DNA of 35,810 nt, taken from the NCBI GenBank assembly GCA_024398955.1, contig JAKSIG010000028.1:1-35810 (forward strand), in the 5' to 3' direction. Below the pieces are notes generated by a model. The model was not told the origin of the DNA, did not search any database, and was given only the letters and a program-made list of their open reading frames with translations. Positions 24,083-33,323 of the stretch are shown in pieces. Made by a program: the position numbers and the translations under genes. This stretch comes from Fibrobacter sp. Its GTDB lineage: Bacteria; Fibrobacterota; Fibrobacteria; Fibrobacterales; Fibrobacteraceae. Each line of letters opens with the position of its first letter. Position 1 is the first letter of the stretch.

Positions 24083-26608
24083 CTAGCGGCCAACCGTAAC
24101 AGTTCTTCTTTCGTTGTAGCTGCCGGTCGTTACCTTCACGATGTAGGTACCTGCAGGAAGTCCCATTTTACGCAGATCCATGGTCTTGCTGTGGGTTCCT
24201 GCATTTTCAATTCCGCTGATACTTACATCCAGCAACGCTCCATAGGGAGAGTAAAGGCTGATTTTTACATTATCGCGATGTTCCAGAGTGTAGTTGATGG
24301 TAAGAACGCCGCGACGGTTGATGATTCCCATGTGAGTTGCCGGACCCGCGACTCTGAACTTTGTTGAGGCGGTATCGACTTTTTCGTTGTCTTGTTCAGT
24401 GGGGGACACAACGATTTCTTCGTCATTGCCGATTTCGTTGGTAACAGTAACGTTAATGTGGAAGAGTACTGCCTTGCTGTTGACTTTCAGACCTTGAGTA
24501 AAGCTGAACTTATCGCCGTTGCTAACCCTGTTGGGGTAATGCCCGATGGCGATGGTGCCTTCGGCAAGGTTCCATTCTGCGAATACATAGGCGTTTTCTC
24601 CCCAGTTGACTACGTTGCCGTTCTTGCCGAACCAGTGACCCGGAGCGTTTGCGGTAGATGTCTCGTTGTGAGTGCCATTGGGTTCAACGGCAAAGAAGGT
24701 TGCCTTGGCGAGTTCCGTTGCAGAGATCCCGAGAGCCTTGGCGACCTCTTCTAGGTTGATTTTTGCAGTGACTGTGGCGTAATCTTCGTCAATAGGCAGG
24801 GTGACGGGAACGTTGTATTCCTGAACGGTCTGGACGGGAGCATCAACCTTGACGCTGCTAGAAGAATTGACCTTGCTAGAGGAGCTGGAAATGGAGCTGC
24901 TAGAGGAGGGGGTAACACTGGAACTGCTGACCTTAACGCTAGAGCTGCTAACTTTAACGCTGGAACTAGAAGAAGTAATTGCGCCGCTGGAACTCGAAAC
25001 GGCGGGAGTACTTCCGCTGGGGATGTTATTCCAGTCGTATGCCAGCTTGAAGTCGTTATGGTACTTGACATTTGCTGCACCTGCACCACTCAGGCCTTCT
25101 TCAAGTTTCAGCTTGTAGTTGAAATGCTTGGTGCGGATGTTTTCGTTGCCGGTAAACTTGTAGTCGGTGTTAACGATGACTGCGAAAACCATCTGCGATC
25201 CGTTTGTAGAAGAGGGCGCCTTGTCCAAACGCAAAGTGACGGAGCCTTCGCCGGTAATGGGTTCGCTATAGACGGGGGTGCCGTCTGTAGCGCGGTAGCA
25301 CAGCAGGTAGTTCATGTTGGTGTTGTTGGAATTGCTGCCCACCGGATAGAAAGTGACTGTAACCTGCTTGGCTCCACTCTGGACCTTCAGGGGGACCACG
25401 TTACTGCCGGACCAGCCCGGAGTAGTTGCTTCGTCAGGAATAATGTATTCGCCGCTTACGGTTGTTGTCTGGTAGGGCGTCATGGTCCAGGAATTTCGAT
25501 ACTGACCATTGTCCCAGTAGTACTGTTCTTCGTAGGCGTTACCGCCGAAGTTGTTGTTGATCAGGTTCTTCAGTTCGTTGGACCATTCCTTCATATCAAG
25601 CATTGCCATCTTGGCACGGAATTCTGTAATCAGGCGGCGGACTCCTGCATCACCAAGGCCCTTGTCCAGACCGTAGGTTTCCAGCAGGTACTTTGTCTTG
25701 CCGTAAGCGTTTCCGTAGATCCAGCGGACGGCGCCCGTACCCAGCCAGGTACCGATGAAGGTGGGGAAGATGTTGCTGTACTGTGCGCCGCCCAGAAGGT
25801 TGCGCTGGTTCTTGCCAGTAACGCCCTGAGCGCCGGGGCCGCCGAAGGTGCCATCTACGAGCCAACCGGAGTAGCATTCAATAGGCATGAAAGGAGCCAT
25901 AAGGGTGGCTGCATTTAGGAAGCCCATGCCGCTGTAGATTGCGTTACGATGGCTGAACATGTCCTGCTGAATCCAGGTATTGCCTGCTTCCTGGAACCAG
26001 TGGGCTTCCTTGGCGCCTGGGTAGCCGTTGGTCATGGAATGAATACCTTCGTGGATCATGGCGTCCATCTGTGCGACGCGATCGCGGTAAGGGCAGCTGG
26101 TGTTGAAGCTGTAAAGCGGGTAGAAACTTGCGGCCACTGCGGTATAGCCTGCCACAAATGACTGCCAGCCGCCGGTGGTATCCGTCTTGGCGCCGCCAGC
26201 GCAAGTGCCGGAACCGTAGTAATAGACGGCGCTGTACTGGCCGTCCTGAGCCTGTGCGTCGGGTGCCCAGCCCATGGTATTGTACAGATATTCAAAATCC
26301 GTGTCGTACTTTTTCAGGATAGAGTCGATAGTCACGTCCGTAATGCGGGCGTCGCGGTCCTTGCCCCAGTAAAAGGCCCACCACTTGCCGGCCTTCTTGC
26401 CGGTTACGCCGGAACAGCTGTTGTTGAACTGTGTGGGCGGAGTCAAATCCATCCCGCCAAGAACTGTTTTGGTATCATAATCCAAATCCGAACGGTAGCC
26501 TGGCCAGTTGTAGGCATCGCCGTTTGCCGCATTTGCTGTAGAAACTCCTGCGCCGAACATGGTGGCAAGGGCTGCTGCAGAAACCAATCCCAAACACTTT
26601 TTCTTCAT
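24083..26608 (-). CDS. Large secreted protein with zinc-metallopeptidase-like HExxH motif, serine linker and sorting-type C-terminus
   Basis: 841 residues from the ATG at 26608 (MKKKCLG; GGAG in front; a TTG further upstream is unlikely). Signal peptide to about residue 27. The N-terminal part contains AMIHEGIHSM: HExxH at 186-190, with Glu207 in HWFQEAG sixteen residues later. This looks like a gluzincin-type zinc site, though spacing in known M1-type sites is 18. A beta-sandwich (about 385-530) is followed by a Ser/Val linker (about 545-605), a domain (about 607-745) that may be DUF4859-like, and a C-terminal ~85-residue domain with YTLEHRDNVKISLYSPYG and LPAGTYIVKV, the pattern of type IX secretion sorting domains. 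It likely acts outside the cell, perhaps on a surface or plant cell-wall protein. The peptidase role is an inference. Confidence 0.75.
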   Translation of the reverse strand: MKKKCLGLVSAAALATMFGAGVSTANAANGDAYNWPGYRSDLDYDTKTVLGGMDLTPPTQFNNSCSGVTGKKAGKWWAFYWGKDRDARITDVTIDSILKKYDTDFEYLYNTMGWAPDAQAQDGQYSAVYYYGSGTCAGGAKTDTTGGWQSFVAGYTAVAASFYPLYSFNTSCPYRDRVAQMDAMIHEGIHSMTNGYPGAKEAHWFQEAGNTWIQQDMFSHRNAIYSGMGFLNAATLMAPFMPIECYSGWLVDGTFGGPGAQGVTGKNQRNLLGGAQYSNIFPTFIGTWLGTGAVRWIYGNAYGKTKYLLETYGLDKGLGDAGVRRLITEFRAKMAMLDMKEWSNELKNLINNNFGGNAYEEQYYWDNGQYRNSWTMTPYQTTTVSGEYIIPDEATTPGWSGSNVVPLKVQSGAKQVTVTFYPVGSNSNNTNMNYLLCYRATDGTPVYSEPITGEGSVTLRLDKAPSSTNGSQMVFAVIVNTDYKFTGNENIRTKHFNYKLKLEEGLSGAGAANVKYHNDFKLAYDWNNIPSGSTPAVSSSSGAITSSSSSVKVSSSSVKVSSSSVTPSSSSSISSSSSKVNSSSSVKVDAPVQTVQEYNVPVTLPIDEDYATVTAKINLEEVAKALGISATELAKATFFAVEPNGTHNETSTANAPGHWFGKNGNVVNWGENAYVFAEWNLAEGTIAIGHYPNRVSNGDKFSFTQGLKVNSKAVLFHINVTVTNEIGNDEEIVVSPTEQDNEKVDTASTKFRVAGPATHMGIINRRGVLTINYTLEHRDNVKISLYSPYGALLDVSISGIENAGTHSKTMDLRKMGLPAGTYIVKVTTGSYNERRTVTVGR

Positions 26609-26744
26609 AAAACACTCCAATCCTTATGTTTTGTGTAAGAAATAAGTTTATTTTCGGGCTTTTGCTATAAAAATTGCTTTTTGTTATGCGGTTTCTGTGT
26701 TGTAGGTGTGTAAAAATTATTTGCTATTTGCCGTTTGAACGTGT

Positions 26745-26777
26745 AAAAAAAGAACCCTTCGGTCAAAAACCGAAGGG
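26745..26777 (-). terminator. Terminator of the regulator/lipoprotein unit
   Basis: CCCTTCGGT (26755-26763) and ACCGAAGGG (26769-26777) form a 9-bp stem; on the minus strand a T-run follows. It lies just after the lipoprotein stop. The remainder of the gap to 26608 (about 135 bp, AT-rich) must hold the promoter of the secreted protein, which I could not place. Confidence 0.85.
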
Positions 26778-26803
26778 CTCTAAATTGCAAGATGCAAGAA
26801 TTC

Positions 26804-28333
26804 TTACTTTTCTTCGCTGTCCTGGAGGCAACGCAGCGAAATCTTCGTGGATGTCAGTGCGGTTCCGCCGAATTCCATCGGATCCCCCGCACTGATGGCG
26901 ATATTGTATGCGCCAAGAAGTTCGTCACCCCTGTACCCAAAATGAGTGGTCCAGAAGTAGGTGACAGAACCGAATCCTCCGAAATAGTGGACTCCAGCAG
27001 GCATGGCCGAGAATCCGTACTCATCCTTGTCGTTCAAGGTGCTCGGGAACTCTGTGGTGTTCCAGCCGCCTACGGCTCTAAGTTTCGGCCCGGCAATGGA
27101 ATCGCCTCCCATAAAGTCAGCAAGAACACGCCATTCTTCTTCTGAAGGCACATGGAACCCTTCGGGGCAAGAGACTAGGGCCGCTTCAAGGCCGTAAAGA
27201 ATGCCGTATTTTTCGCAGTTGGCTTCCTTGTCGTCATAGCAGGCGGTAGTTTCGTGAGCACCCTTGGGCTTGTACTTCATGTTCTCCGCCATCCATACTT
27301 GGTCCCCAATCTTTGTCGTCCTGTAGGTCTGACCGTCGCGCTTGTCCGTGATGGAACCGTACTTGTAATCGGGATTGTAGTAGATGGCTTTCCAACGGCC
27401 GTCCTCGCAGAGGAAGTTGGTAGACACGTACTGGCTGAGTTTGTTGCCGTTCTTCTTGACCTTTCCTTCGTTCTTCTTGTCGCATGAACCCAGGTCGTAT
27501 TCATTGGACCAGAAGTTTTCGATGAACTTTTCAAAGTTGGGAAGAGTATCGGCCATATCCCAGCTCATAACGTTCTTGCGGATTCTGGCGATGTCCATCT
27601 TGAATGCGGCACGGTCTGCGATAACAGCCCGGATAGAATCGTTTTCGATTTTGCCGTTTTGCAAATCCTCTGCGATGTCGAACAGGAGTTCCATGAGTTC
27701 GGCTTCGCTGTTGTCTGCCAGAATCATGGATGACACAGCAAGTAACAGGGCGTCGCCTTCGCCGGTTTCAAATATGTTCAGGTCTTCGAAATCAAGACTG
27801 TCATTGCTGTAGAAGAAACCCTTGAGAATTTCTTTTTTAGCCTGCTTTTTAGCCTCGCTAATGGAAAGGGAATCGTTTTCGACCAGCTGCAGTACTCGCT
27901 CGTATTCAAGCTGGGTCAGCAGGTTGATGTTCACGTTGTCGCGATCAGAAATGTCGGCGATGGCGTTCAACGTGATGGGGGCCTTGGACTGTTCGCCGGT
28001 AATTTCGTTCCAGTAGTAACCGGTGGCTTCGAGAATGGCGTAGTTGGATTCCAGGTTTACGCCCTTGATGGAGAAGGTTCCCTTTTCTGCAACCTTGCCG
28101 CGGAAGGCGCGGCCTGTTTGCTTCAATGTTTTTTCTTCCAGTTCAAGAACTGTTACCGGAGAACCCTTCACAAAGGGACCCTTCTGGGTAACGCCTGCAA
28201 TTTCCTTGTCTATAATGGCAAATCCGTTTGTACCCTCGGTGGCACCACCTGCAGAATCGGAACTATCGTTGTCTGAACATGCGAAAAATAAAGTTGCTAT
28301 TGCTGCAGGGAGTATGGTGCGGAAGAGTTTCAC
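26804..28333 (-). CDS. Lipoprotein with Fibrobacter major paralogous domain (TIGR02145-like)
   Basis: A lipoprotein signal is clear: ILPAAIATLFFAC, Cys19 being the acylated residue, followed by acidic residues. After a beta-sandwich region (about 45-125) and a helical one (about 130-270), the C-terminal ~200 residues carry the domain typical of Fibrobacter paralogues: DGQTYRTTKIGDQVWMAENM, YGILYGLEAAL, CPEGFHVPSEEEW and STKISLRCLQD. The protein should be outer-surface or periplasmic and anchored by lipid; its ligand is unknown. The GTG start overlaps the regulator stop by one base (TAGTG), with AAAGGA as ribosome binding site, so translation is coupled to the regulator gene. A terminator follows. 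Confidence 0.85.
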   Translation of the reverse strand: MKLFRTILPAAIATLFFACSDNDSSDSAGGATEGTNGFAIIDKEIAGVTQKGPFVKGSPVTVLELEEKTLKQTGRAFRGKVAEKGTFSIKGVNLESNYAILEATGYYWNEITGEQSKAPITLNAIADISDRDNVNINLLTQLEYERVLQLVENDSLSISEAKKQAKKEILKGFFYSNDSLDFEDLNIFETGEGDALLLAVSSMILADNSEAELMELLFDIAEDLQNGKIENDSIRAVIADRAAFKMDIARIRKNVMSWDMADTLPNFEKFIENFWSNEYDLGSCDKKNEGKVKKNGNKLSQYVSTNFLCEDGRWKAIYYNPDYKYGSITDKRDGQTYRTTKIGDQVWMAENMKYKPKGAHETTACYDDKEANCEKYGILYGLEAALVSCPEGFHVPSEEEWRVLADFMGGDSIAGPKLRAVGGWNTTEFPSTLNDKDEYGFSAMPAGVHYFGGFGSVTYFWTTHFGYRGDELLGAYNIAISAGDPMEFGGTALTSTKISLRCLQDSEEK

Positions 28334-29202
28334 TAGATGTCCTTTTCGGTTTTTTCCTGTTTCTTTTTGTTAAAATTCTTCCCCGTATTCTTGTGGGTCA
28401 GGGGAATCATTTGAATGTTCAAACTGTAAACGCGGTCGATGCCGTCTTCTTGAGTTGCAATGGCAATGACCCTCTTGCGGAAGTCTGCGATTTCGGCAAG
28501 AATCTTGTCGTATGCGTTCTTGGTAACGCCCATGATGACTTCGGAGAAGTCGCGTTCGTTTACGGGAACGTTGTTCAGGGCGTCCAGAGCCAAAGTACCT
28601 ACCTGACGATGAAGCTCGCGAAGGGCTGTCATGGTAATGTCCTTGTTGTCAGAAGCCAGGTTCTTTTCGGCTTGACGGTATGTGCCGTTTTCGTTCTGAA
28701 TGAGAAATCCGTTGCTAACCAGGAATCGTAGCGACTTTCTGACTTCGGCTCCGGTTACGTGAGGCACAAAACGACGTGCGATTTCGCTAACCTTGATGCT
28801 TGAAACATCGGGTGCCAGTTCGCGTAGAACCGGGTTCAGCCAATTTGAGAAGTAGCTGAACATGTCGCGATTGAGAATGTTCACCTTATACTTCTGTGCG
28901 AAGTTCGCGGCCTGAATAAGAATTTTCTGCTTTTCCTCGATAAGCTTTGCCTGGTTCAGGTGGACCAGAAGTTTGAAGAATTCAACTTCATAACCACGTA
29001 GTCCCATGGCCTTGGAAAGCTGGTCAATGCCTTCGTCGCTCAGGTTGGTCTTGTTTTCGCAAACAAGCTTGATATATGAAGGAGATACGAAACCTGCCTG
29101 CTTGGCAAAAATGCGCCAAGACATGAGGTGCCTAGCCTTCATTTCGGTGTAGTAGTCCTGAATGTAAGAACGATAGTCGTTGTATTCGAGAATGGATTTC
29201 AT
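28333..29202 (-). CDS. TIGR02147-type HTH regulator (Fibrobacter paralogous family)
   Basis: A 289-residue regulator. MKSILEYNDYRSYIQDYYTEMK and the HTH-like FAKQAGFVSPSYIKLVCENKTNLSDEGIDQL in the first ~60 residues match the second Fibrobacter-specific paralogous family; the middle part (about 160-260) is the DUF4423-type helical region. It is predicted to be a cytoplasmic DNA-binding protein. It is co-translated with the lipoprotein, so it probably controls that gene. A perfect inverted repeat overlapping its own -10 suggests autoregulation. Basic Lys-rich C-terminal tail. In this family several paralogues each pair with a surface or secreted protein, but this specific pairing is inferred only from the adjacency here. 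Confidence 0.85.
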   Translation of the reverse strand: MKSILEYNDYRSYIQDYYTEMKARHLMSWRIFAKQAGFVSPSYIKLVCENKTNLSDEGIDQLSKAMGLRGYEVEFFKLLVHLNQAKLIEEKQKILIQAANFAQKYKVNILNRDMFSYFSNWLNPVLRELAPDVSSIKVSEIARRFVPHVTGAEVRKSLRFLVSNGFLIQNENGTYRQAEKNLASDNKDITMTALRELHRQVGTLALDALNNVPVNERDFSEVIMGVTKNAYDKILAEIADFRKRVIAIATQEDGIDRVYSLNIQMIPLTHKNTGKNFNKKKQEKTEKDI

Positions 29203-29234
29203 TTCAGTGCCTGCAAATTTAGGAATTTGTGCGG

Positions 29235-29257
29235 AACAATCCCAATATAGGATTGTT
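29235..29257. promoter_or_regulatory. Operator-like inverted repeat over the regulator's -10
   Basis: AACAATCC-N7-GGATTGTT, a perfect 8-bp inverted repeat. The seven-base centre contains the minus-strand -10 hexamer TATATT (29249-29244) of the TIGR02147-type gene. No good -35 is seen, which fits a regulated promoter. Confidence 0.55.
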
Positions 29258-29342
29258 AAATGATTTCGTTTCTTACAATATAGCTATTTTATGATACGCA
29301 TCTATGATACAAAAATGCATTTTTTGAAAAAAGATTGTAAAA

Positions 29343-31574
29343 TTATCGTCCAAAACGGCGTTTCGAGGTAAAGTGTACCGGAGAATCGTTCCGCTTGTTG
29401 CGACTATCCTGGGAATTGTATCCGCGACTGTTCTGTGAGGAACTGCCTCGACGATCGCCTTCCCGACGGAAATCGCGGTTGTCATCGCGACCTTCGCGAC
29501 GCTGGTCGTCACGGCGAGCGTTGCGCTGTTCGTGGCGCGGTGTCCAGGTCTTGTCGCCGAATTCGGCCTGACGGCGTTCGCGGCGGGCTGAGTTTTCCCA
29601 GCGGCCCTTTTCTCCTGACTTTTGCGGGACGATGGAAATGGAGCTGCGTTCGGCGCGCTTCTGCAGGTCCTTCTCGCGGAATTCCGGATTTTCCTCGCGT
29701 TCCTTGCTGGGGCTGAAATTCTTGCCCTCGGCCATGGCGGTTCTGCTCAGCAGCAGGCGGCCGATCTTGCCCAACTTCAAACGTTCCAAGGTGGCACGAA
29801 TCTGGGGGCGGTTCTCGGGAATGTACCAGAAGAAGAACTGCTTTTGTGCCTTCTTTTGTTCCGGAGTCTTTGCAACGTACAGCGGAGTTCCATCGGGCTT
29901 CATTTCGGCGTAGAACATTTCCGTGGCGATGGTCATGGGGGTGGGCGTAAAGTCCTGAACCTGTTCCAGCTGGAATCCCAACTGCTTGGTCTCTAGGGCC
30001 AGTTCCGCCATATCGGCCTCGGTACAACCCGGATGGCTACTGATGAAGTAGGGGATGATCTGCTGCTTCTTGCCGATGCGCTTGCATTCCTCGTCGAAGA
30101 ATTCCTTGAACTTGTGGAATAGCGTAAAGCTTGGCTTGCGGATCAGCTTCAGCACTTCTTCGACGGTATGTTCCGGAGCCACCTTCAGGCGGCCGCTGAC
30201 GTGATAGTCGATAAGCTCGCGGGCGTATTCCTCGTGGTCCTTTTGCAAGGCCGCGTCGTTGGTTTCCTGCAAAATCAAGTCGTAACGGACGCCACTGCCG
30301 ATAAACAGGTGCTTGACCTTCGGGTGGTTTCGGACTTCGCGATACAAATCCAGAAGTTCCGCATGGCGGGTGTCCATGTTGTCGCAAATCTTGGGGGTGC
30401 AGCAGCTGGGGCGGGCGCACTTGGCGCAGCGGGAACGGTCGCGGCCACGCATTTTGTACATGTTGGCACTGGGGCCGCCCAGGTCCGTAATGGTGCCTGC
30501 GAAGCCTTCCATGTTGGTGACGATTTCCACTTCACGCAAAATGCTTTCGCGGCTGCGGCTGGCGATGAACTTTCCCTGCTGGGCGTTGATGGCGCAGAAA
30601 CTGCAACCGCCGAAACATCCTCGGTGGGTGTTGATGCTGAATTTGATCATCTCGAATGCAGGAACGTCGCCGCGCTTCTTGTATCGCGGGTGAGGTGCTC
30701 GTGCATAGGGATATTCAAAGCTTTCGTCCAGTTCGCCGTATTCCATGGGCGGGTAGGCCGGATTGATGACAACAGTCTTGTCGCCAACGTCCTGCAGAAT
30801 GCGGCGCTGGAACATCTTGTTGCATTCGATGTCCACCTTGTTGTAGCTCTGGATCTGAGTCTTCTTGCTGGCCACACATTCTTCGTGGCTAGGCAGGCGC
30901 AAGTCTTCCCAGGAGGTTCCCAGTTCCTTGTGCTTGCCGGGAGCAGGAACCTTGTCCTTGTCTACAAGAACTGCGGTCTGGGGAATATTCTTCAGGCTGC
31001 TGAATGGAACGCCCTTCTTCAAAAGGCGTACAATTTCCTTCAGGGGCTTTTCGCCCATGCCGTACACCAGAATGTCCGCTTCCGTATCTGCCAGAATACT
31101 TGGCTTCAGACGGTCGCTCCAGTAATCGTAATGGGTCACGCGACGCAAGCTGCTTTCTAGACCGCCAATCAACAGCGGAACATCGGGGTAAAGCATCTTC
31201 ACGATCTTTGCGTAGGTGTAGGTGGCGTAATCCGGACGGAATCCTGCCTTGTTGCCGGCGGTAAAGGCGTCGTCGCTGCGTAAGCGTTTTGCTGCAGTGT
31301 AGTGGTTCACCATGCTGTCCATGCCACTACTGATGGCGAAGAACATACGGGGCTTACCCAGCTTCTTAAAATCTCGTAGGTCATCGCGCCAGTTGGGCTG
31401 CGGCAAGATTGCCACACGCAGGCCCTCGTGCTCGAAAAGTCGAGCCACCACGGCGTGGCCAAAACTGGGATGGTCCACATAACAGTCCGCGCTGATTACC
31501 ACTACGTCAACGTAGTCCCAGCCAAGTTCGTCTAGGTCTTCTTTGCAAATCGGTAAAAAGCGCGGATCGTACAT
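29343..31574 (-). CDS. ygiQ: YgiQ-type radical SAM protein (UPF0313)
   Basis: A radical SAM enzyme of the YgiQ/UPF0313 family; its substrate is not known. The iron-sulphur site is C-x3-C-x2-C in RGCFGGCSFC (Cys320, 324, 327 from the start used here). The N-terminal cobalamin-like/UPF0313 part has YVDHPSFGHAVVARL and SSGMDSMVNHY, and the domain ends with the C-terminal DUF3362-like region. The last ~110 residues are very rich in Arg, Asp and Asn and probably disordered. I use the ATG at 31574 (MYDPRFLPI): a TTG at 31607 is inside a terminator-like hairpin. The ATG has no Shine-Dalgarno site but has TATCTT exactly 7 nt upstream. Confidence 0.88.
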   Translation of the reverse strand: MYDPRFLPICKEDLDELGWDYVDVVVISADCYVDHPSFGHAVVARLFEHEGLRVAILPQPNWRDDLRDFKKLGKPRMFFAISSGMDSMVNHYTAAKRLRSDDAFTAGNKAGFRPDYATYTYAKIVKMLYPDVPLLIGGLESSLRRVTHYDYWSDRLKPSILADTEADILVYGMGEKPLKEIVRLLKKGVPFSSLKNIPQTAVLVDKDKVPAPGKHKELGTSWEDLRLPSHEECVASKKTQIQSYNKVDIECNKMFQRRILQDVGDKTVVINPAYPPMEYGELDESFEYPYARAPHPRYKKRGDVPAFEMIKFSINTHRGCFGGCSFCAINAQQGKFIASRSRESILREVEIVTNMEGFAGTITDLGGPSANMYKMRGRDRSRCAKCARPSCCTPKICDNMDTRHAELLDLYREVRNHPKVKHLFIGSGVRYDLILQETNDAALQKDHEEYARELIDYHVSGRLKVAPEHTVEEVLKLIRKPSFTLFHKFKEFFDEECKRIGKKQQIIPYFISSHPGCTEADMAELALETKQLGFQLEQVQDFTPTPMTIATEMFYAEMKPDGTPLYVAKTPEQKKAQKQFFFWYIPENRPQIRATLERLKLGKIGRLLLSRTAMAEGKNFSPSKEREENPEFREKDLQKRAERSSISIVPQKSGEKGRWENSARRERRQAEFGDKTWTPRHEQRNARRDDQRREGRDDNRDFRREGDRRGSSSQNSRGYNSQDSRNKRNDSPVHFTSKRRFGR

Positions 31575-31605
31575 AAAGGGAAAGATAGAAAAAGTCGAGT
31601 GCCGC

Positions 31606-31627
31606 AAAAATAAGCTTGCTTATTTTT
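31606..31627 (-). terminator. Terminator-like palindrome after hipA
   Basis: AAAAATAAGC and GCTTATTTTT, separated by TT, form a perfect 10-bp stem that ends in T residues on either strand. It lies 58 bases after the hipA stop and before ygiQ. Confidence 0.7.
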
Positions 31628-31642
31628 ATGGTTGAGACGTAC

Positions 31643-31668
31643 TATCTGCACGCGTAGCGTGCCAGATA
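31643..31668. repeat. Imperfect palindrome between hipA and ygiQ
   Basis: TATCTGCACGC and GCGTGCCAGATA around GTA: a 11-bp stem with one bulged base. A partly similar sequence (CTATCTGGACACGTAACG) occurs at 34960-34977, suggesting a degraded dispersed repeat. Confidence 0.4.
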
Positions 31669-31684
31669 GAAAAAGTCTAACGGC

Positions 31685-32995
31685 CTATCCTAAGTCCCGT
31701 TGCAAATCCATCGCTTTCTGAATTTCGGCTATATGATTTTTTCGAACGCCGCACTCTTTAGCGATTTCTGACCAATGTGAAATTGCCGCTTGAATTCTTT
31801 GAATATCCTCTTCGAAACCGCGGATGCCTTGCGTTTGTGCGATCGCCTTGAGGTCGTTTGTGGAAATGTCGGCTTGCTTTTGATTGATGGACATTTGATG
31901 CTTGTTTATCCATCTGCTGTTGGGGTTGTTGGCATAGCATAAATCGTATGCTGGGGCCAATTTCCATATTCCGTCTTGGTCCATTAGAAAAGAGAAATTC
32001 TTGGTGTGGTCGTCGTTGTTTAACGCCAACACATTGAATGTCATTCGCCTGAAAATTTCCCTGGCATCTCCGTCGCCTAGGCCTAACTTTCTTGCCACTT
32101 CAAAAAGTTCTTCGTAGGAATGGCGCGAATCTCTGTCTAGATGTTTTAACGCGGCGAGAGTTTGCATGTGGATTTTCTCGCCATTGTTTTTGCGGTCGAA
32201 TCGCTTGGTCATGAAATGATGCCTATCTCCGTCCTCCAGCAGCTTACATTCGTTCATTTGAAGGCCTGCTTCTAAAGCCATTTTGTGATAGGCAAATTCA
32301 ACATTTCCGATACCCATGGGGATATCAGTGATGCTGTCATGTTCGCTATAGCTGACACCGTCAAATTTGAGAAGCCAGTACGAAAATCCATCAGGAGCTT
32401 TTACCTGCCCGCTTCGAATTTCCTGCGTATTTTCGTTAAAGGCTATGATTGCTTTTGGTTTGGCGCCTCCGGCGGATGTTCCAATACGAAGGATGTCGTT
32501 GAGAGCTTTAGACTGTTCCTTTAAATTTGCTTTGAATTCCGCACGCTTGTTGAAGATATCTTCTGCAAGACGAGTAAGTTTGTTTATTTGTAATAAGGTG
32601 GAATCGTTTAAAATATCGAGGTCTCGGGCTGGCTCGAATTCCAGCGCGCCCATAGCTCTTGTACCCACATAGCATAAACGGTCTAGCGGAGTGATGTTAT
32701 CTGTGGATAAACCCTTTGCTGCAAAATATTCGTTAATGATTTGGGTTCCAAATTTGTCTGGCAAGGAGTCTGCAATAAGTCCTGGCAGACCTTCGAAGCA
32801 GTTCCCTTTGTTTTGTGGAAACTGAAATACCTGGGATCCCCGGCTGGGAACCTTCATTACCAAAGGAGAGACTGACCAGGCTTTTTTCTTGAAGTTCGAG
32901 TCATATTCGAAAGCTGCACAGTTGAGAGACTTGTCCCATACAAGGGAGCCCACAAGCTCTCCCCATAATTTAACCCTTACGATCAAATCAGTCAT
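31685..32995 (-). CDS. hipA: HipA-type toxin kinase
   Basis: A serine/threonine kinase toxin of a type II toxin-antitoxin system; HipA of E. coli phosphorylates glutamyl-tRNA synthetase. The N-terminal subdomain begins LWGELVGSLVWD. The glycine-rich loop is GTSAGGAKPKA (172-182), including the serine that is autophosphorylated in HipA. The catalytic loop is NNDDHTKNF (326-334) and the metal-binding Asp is in PAYDLCY (about 351). All key residues are present, so the toxin should be active. The 436-residue length fits. It starts at 32995, overlapping the antitoxin stop by 8 bases. A terminator-like palindrome follows. Confidence 0.92.
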   Translation of the reverse strand: MTDLIVRVKLWGELVGSLVWDKSLNCAAFEYDSNFKKKAWSVSPLVMKVPSRGSQVFQFPQNKGNCFEGLPGLIADSLPDKFGTQIINEYFAAKGLSTDNITPLDRLCYVGTRAMGALEFEPARDLDILNDSTLLQINKLTRLAEDIFNKRAEFKANLKEQSKALNDILRIGTSAGGAKPKAIIAFNENTQEIRSGQVKAPDGFSYWLLKFDGVSYSEHDSITDIPMGIGNVEFAYHKMALEAGLQMNECKLLEDGDRHHFMTKRFDRKNNGEKIHMQTLAALKHLDRDSRHSYEELFEVARKLGLGDGDAREIFRRMTFNVLALNNDDHTKNFSFLMDQDGIWKLAPAYDLCYANNPNSRWINKHQMSINQKQADISTNDLKAIAQTQGIRGFEEDIQRIQAAISHWSEIAKECGVRKNHIAEIQKAMDLQRDLG

Positions 32996-33296
32996 TGCTC
33001 TTTCCCCTCTTGATTCGCTTGACCGTTTTTCCCTGAAGTTTTAATAGACGCATTGGGCTTACTGGTGGTTCGGGGACAAGTGTGTTAAAGTTCTCTAGCA
33101 TTCCCAGGGACCGCATGATGCTGACCAGTAGTTCCAACGAGATGGACTTGCCTTGCTCCAACTTGATGACGGTGCTGAGCCCCACGTTGGCGGACTTTGC
33201 AAGTTCGGATTGCATCAAGCCGGCCCTAAGCCTGTACTCCTTGATCCTGCGCCCCAGAGTGGTCATGATGGCGCCATTGGTCATGTCGGTTAGCAT
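32988..33296 (-). CDS. hipB: HipB-type antitoxin, HTH Xre family
   Basis: A 102-residue antitoxin. The XRE helix-turn-helix is LGRRIKEYRLRAGLMQSELAKSANVGLSTVIKLEQGKS (about 14-51). The tail is Lys/Arg-rich. It should bind HipA and repress its own promoter. The ATG at 33296 has AAAGGA as a well-placed ribosome binding site; the gene is cotranslated with hipA. Operator candidates flank its promoter, as expected of an autoregulating antitoxin. Confidence 0.9.
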   Translation of the reverse strand: MLTDMTNGAIMTTLGRRIKEYRLRAGLMQSELAKSANVGLSTVIKLEQGKSISLELLVSIMRSLGMLENFNTLVPEPPVSPMRLLKLQGKTVKRIKRGKSND

Positions 33297-33323
33297 CTTT
33301 GTGTCCTTTACTTTTATAAAATA

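Noticed and set aside
31575..31607. TTG start adding 11 residues to ygiQ
   Set aside because: The codon is within a perfect terminator-like palindrome, and the ATG at 31574 starts right at the conserved N-terminus.
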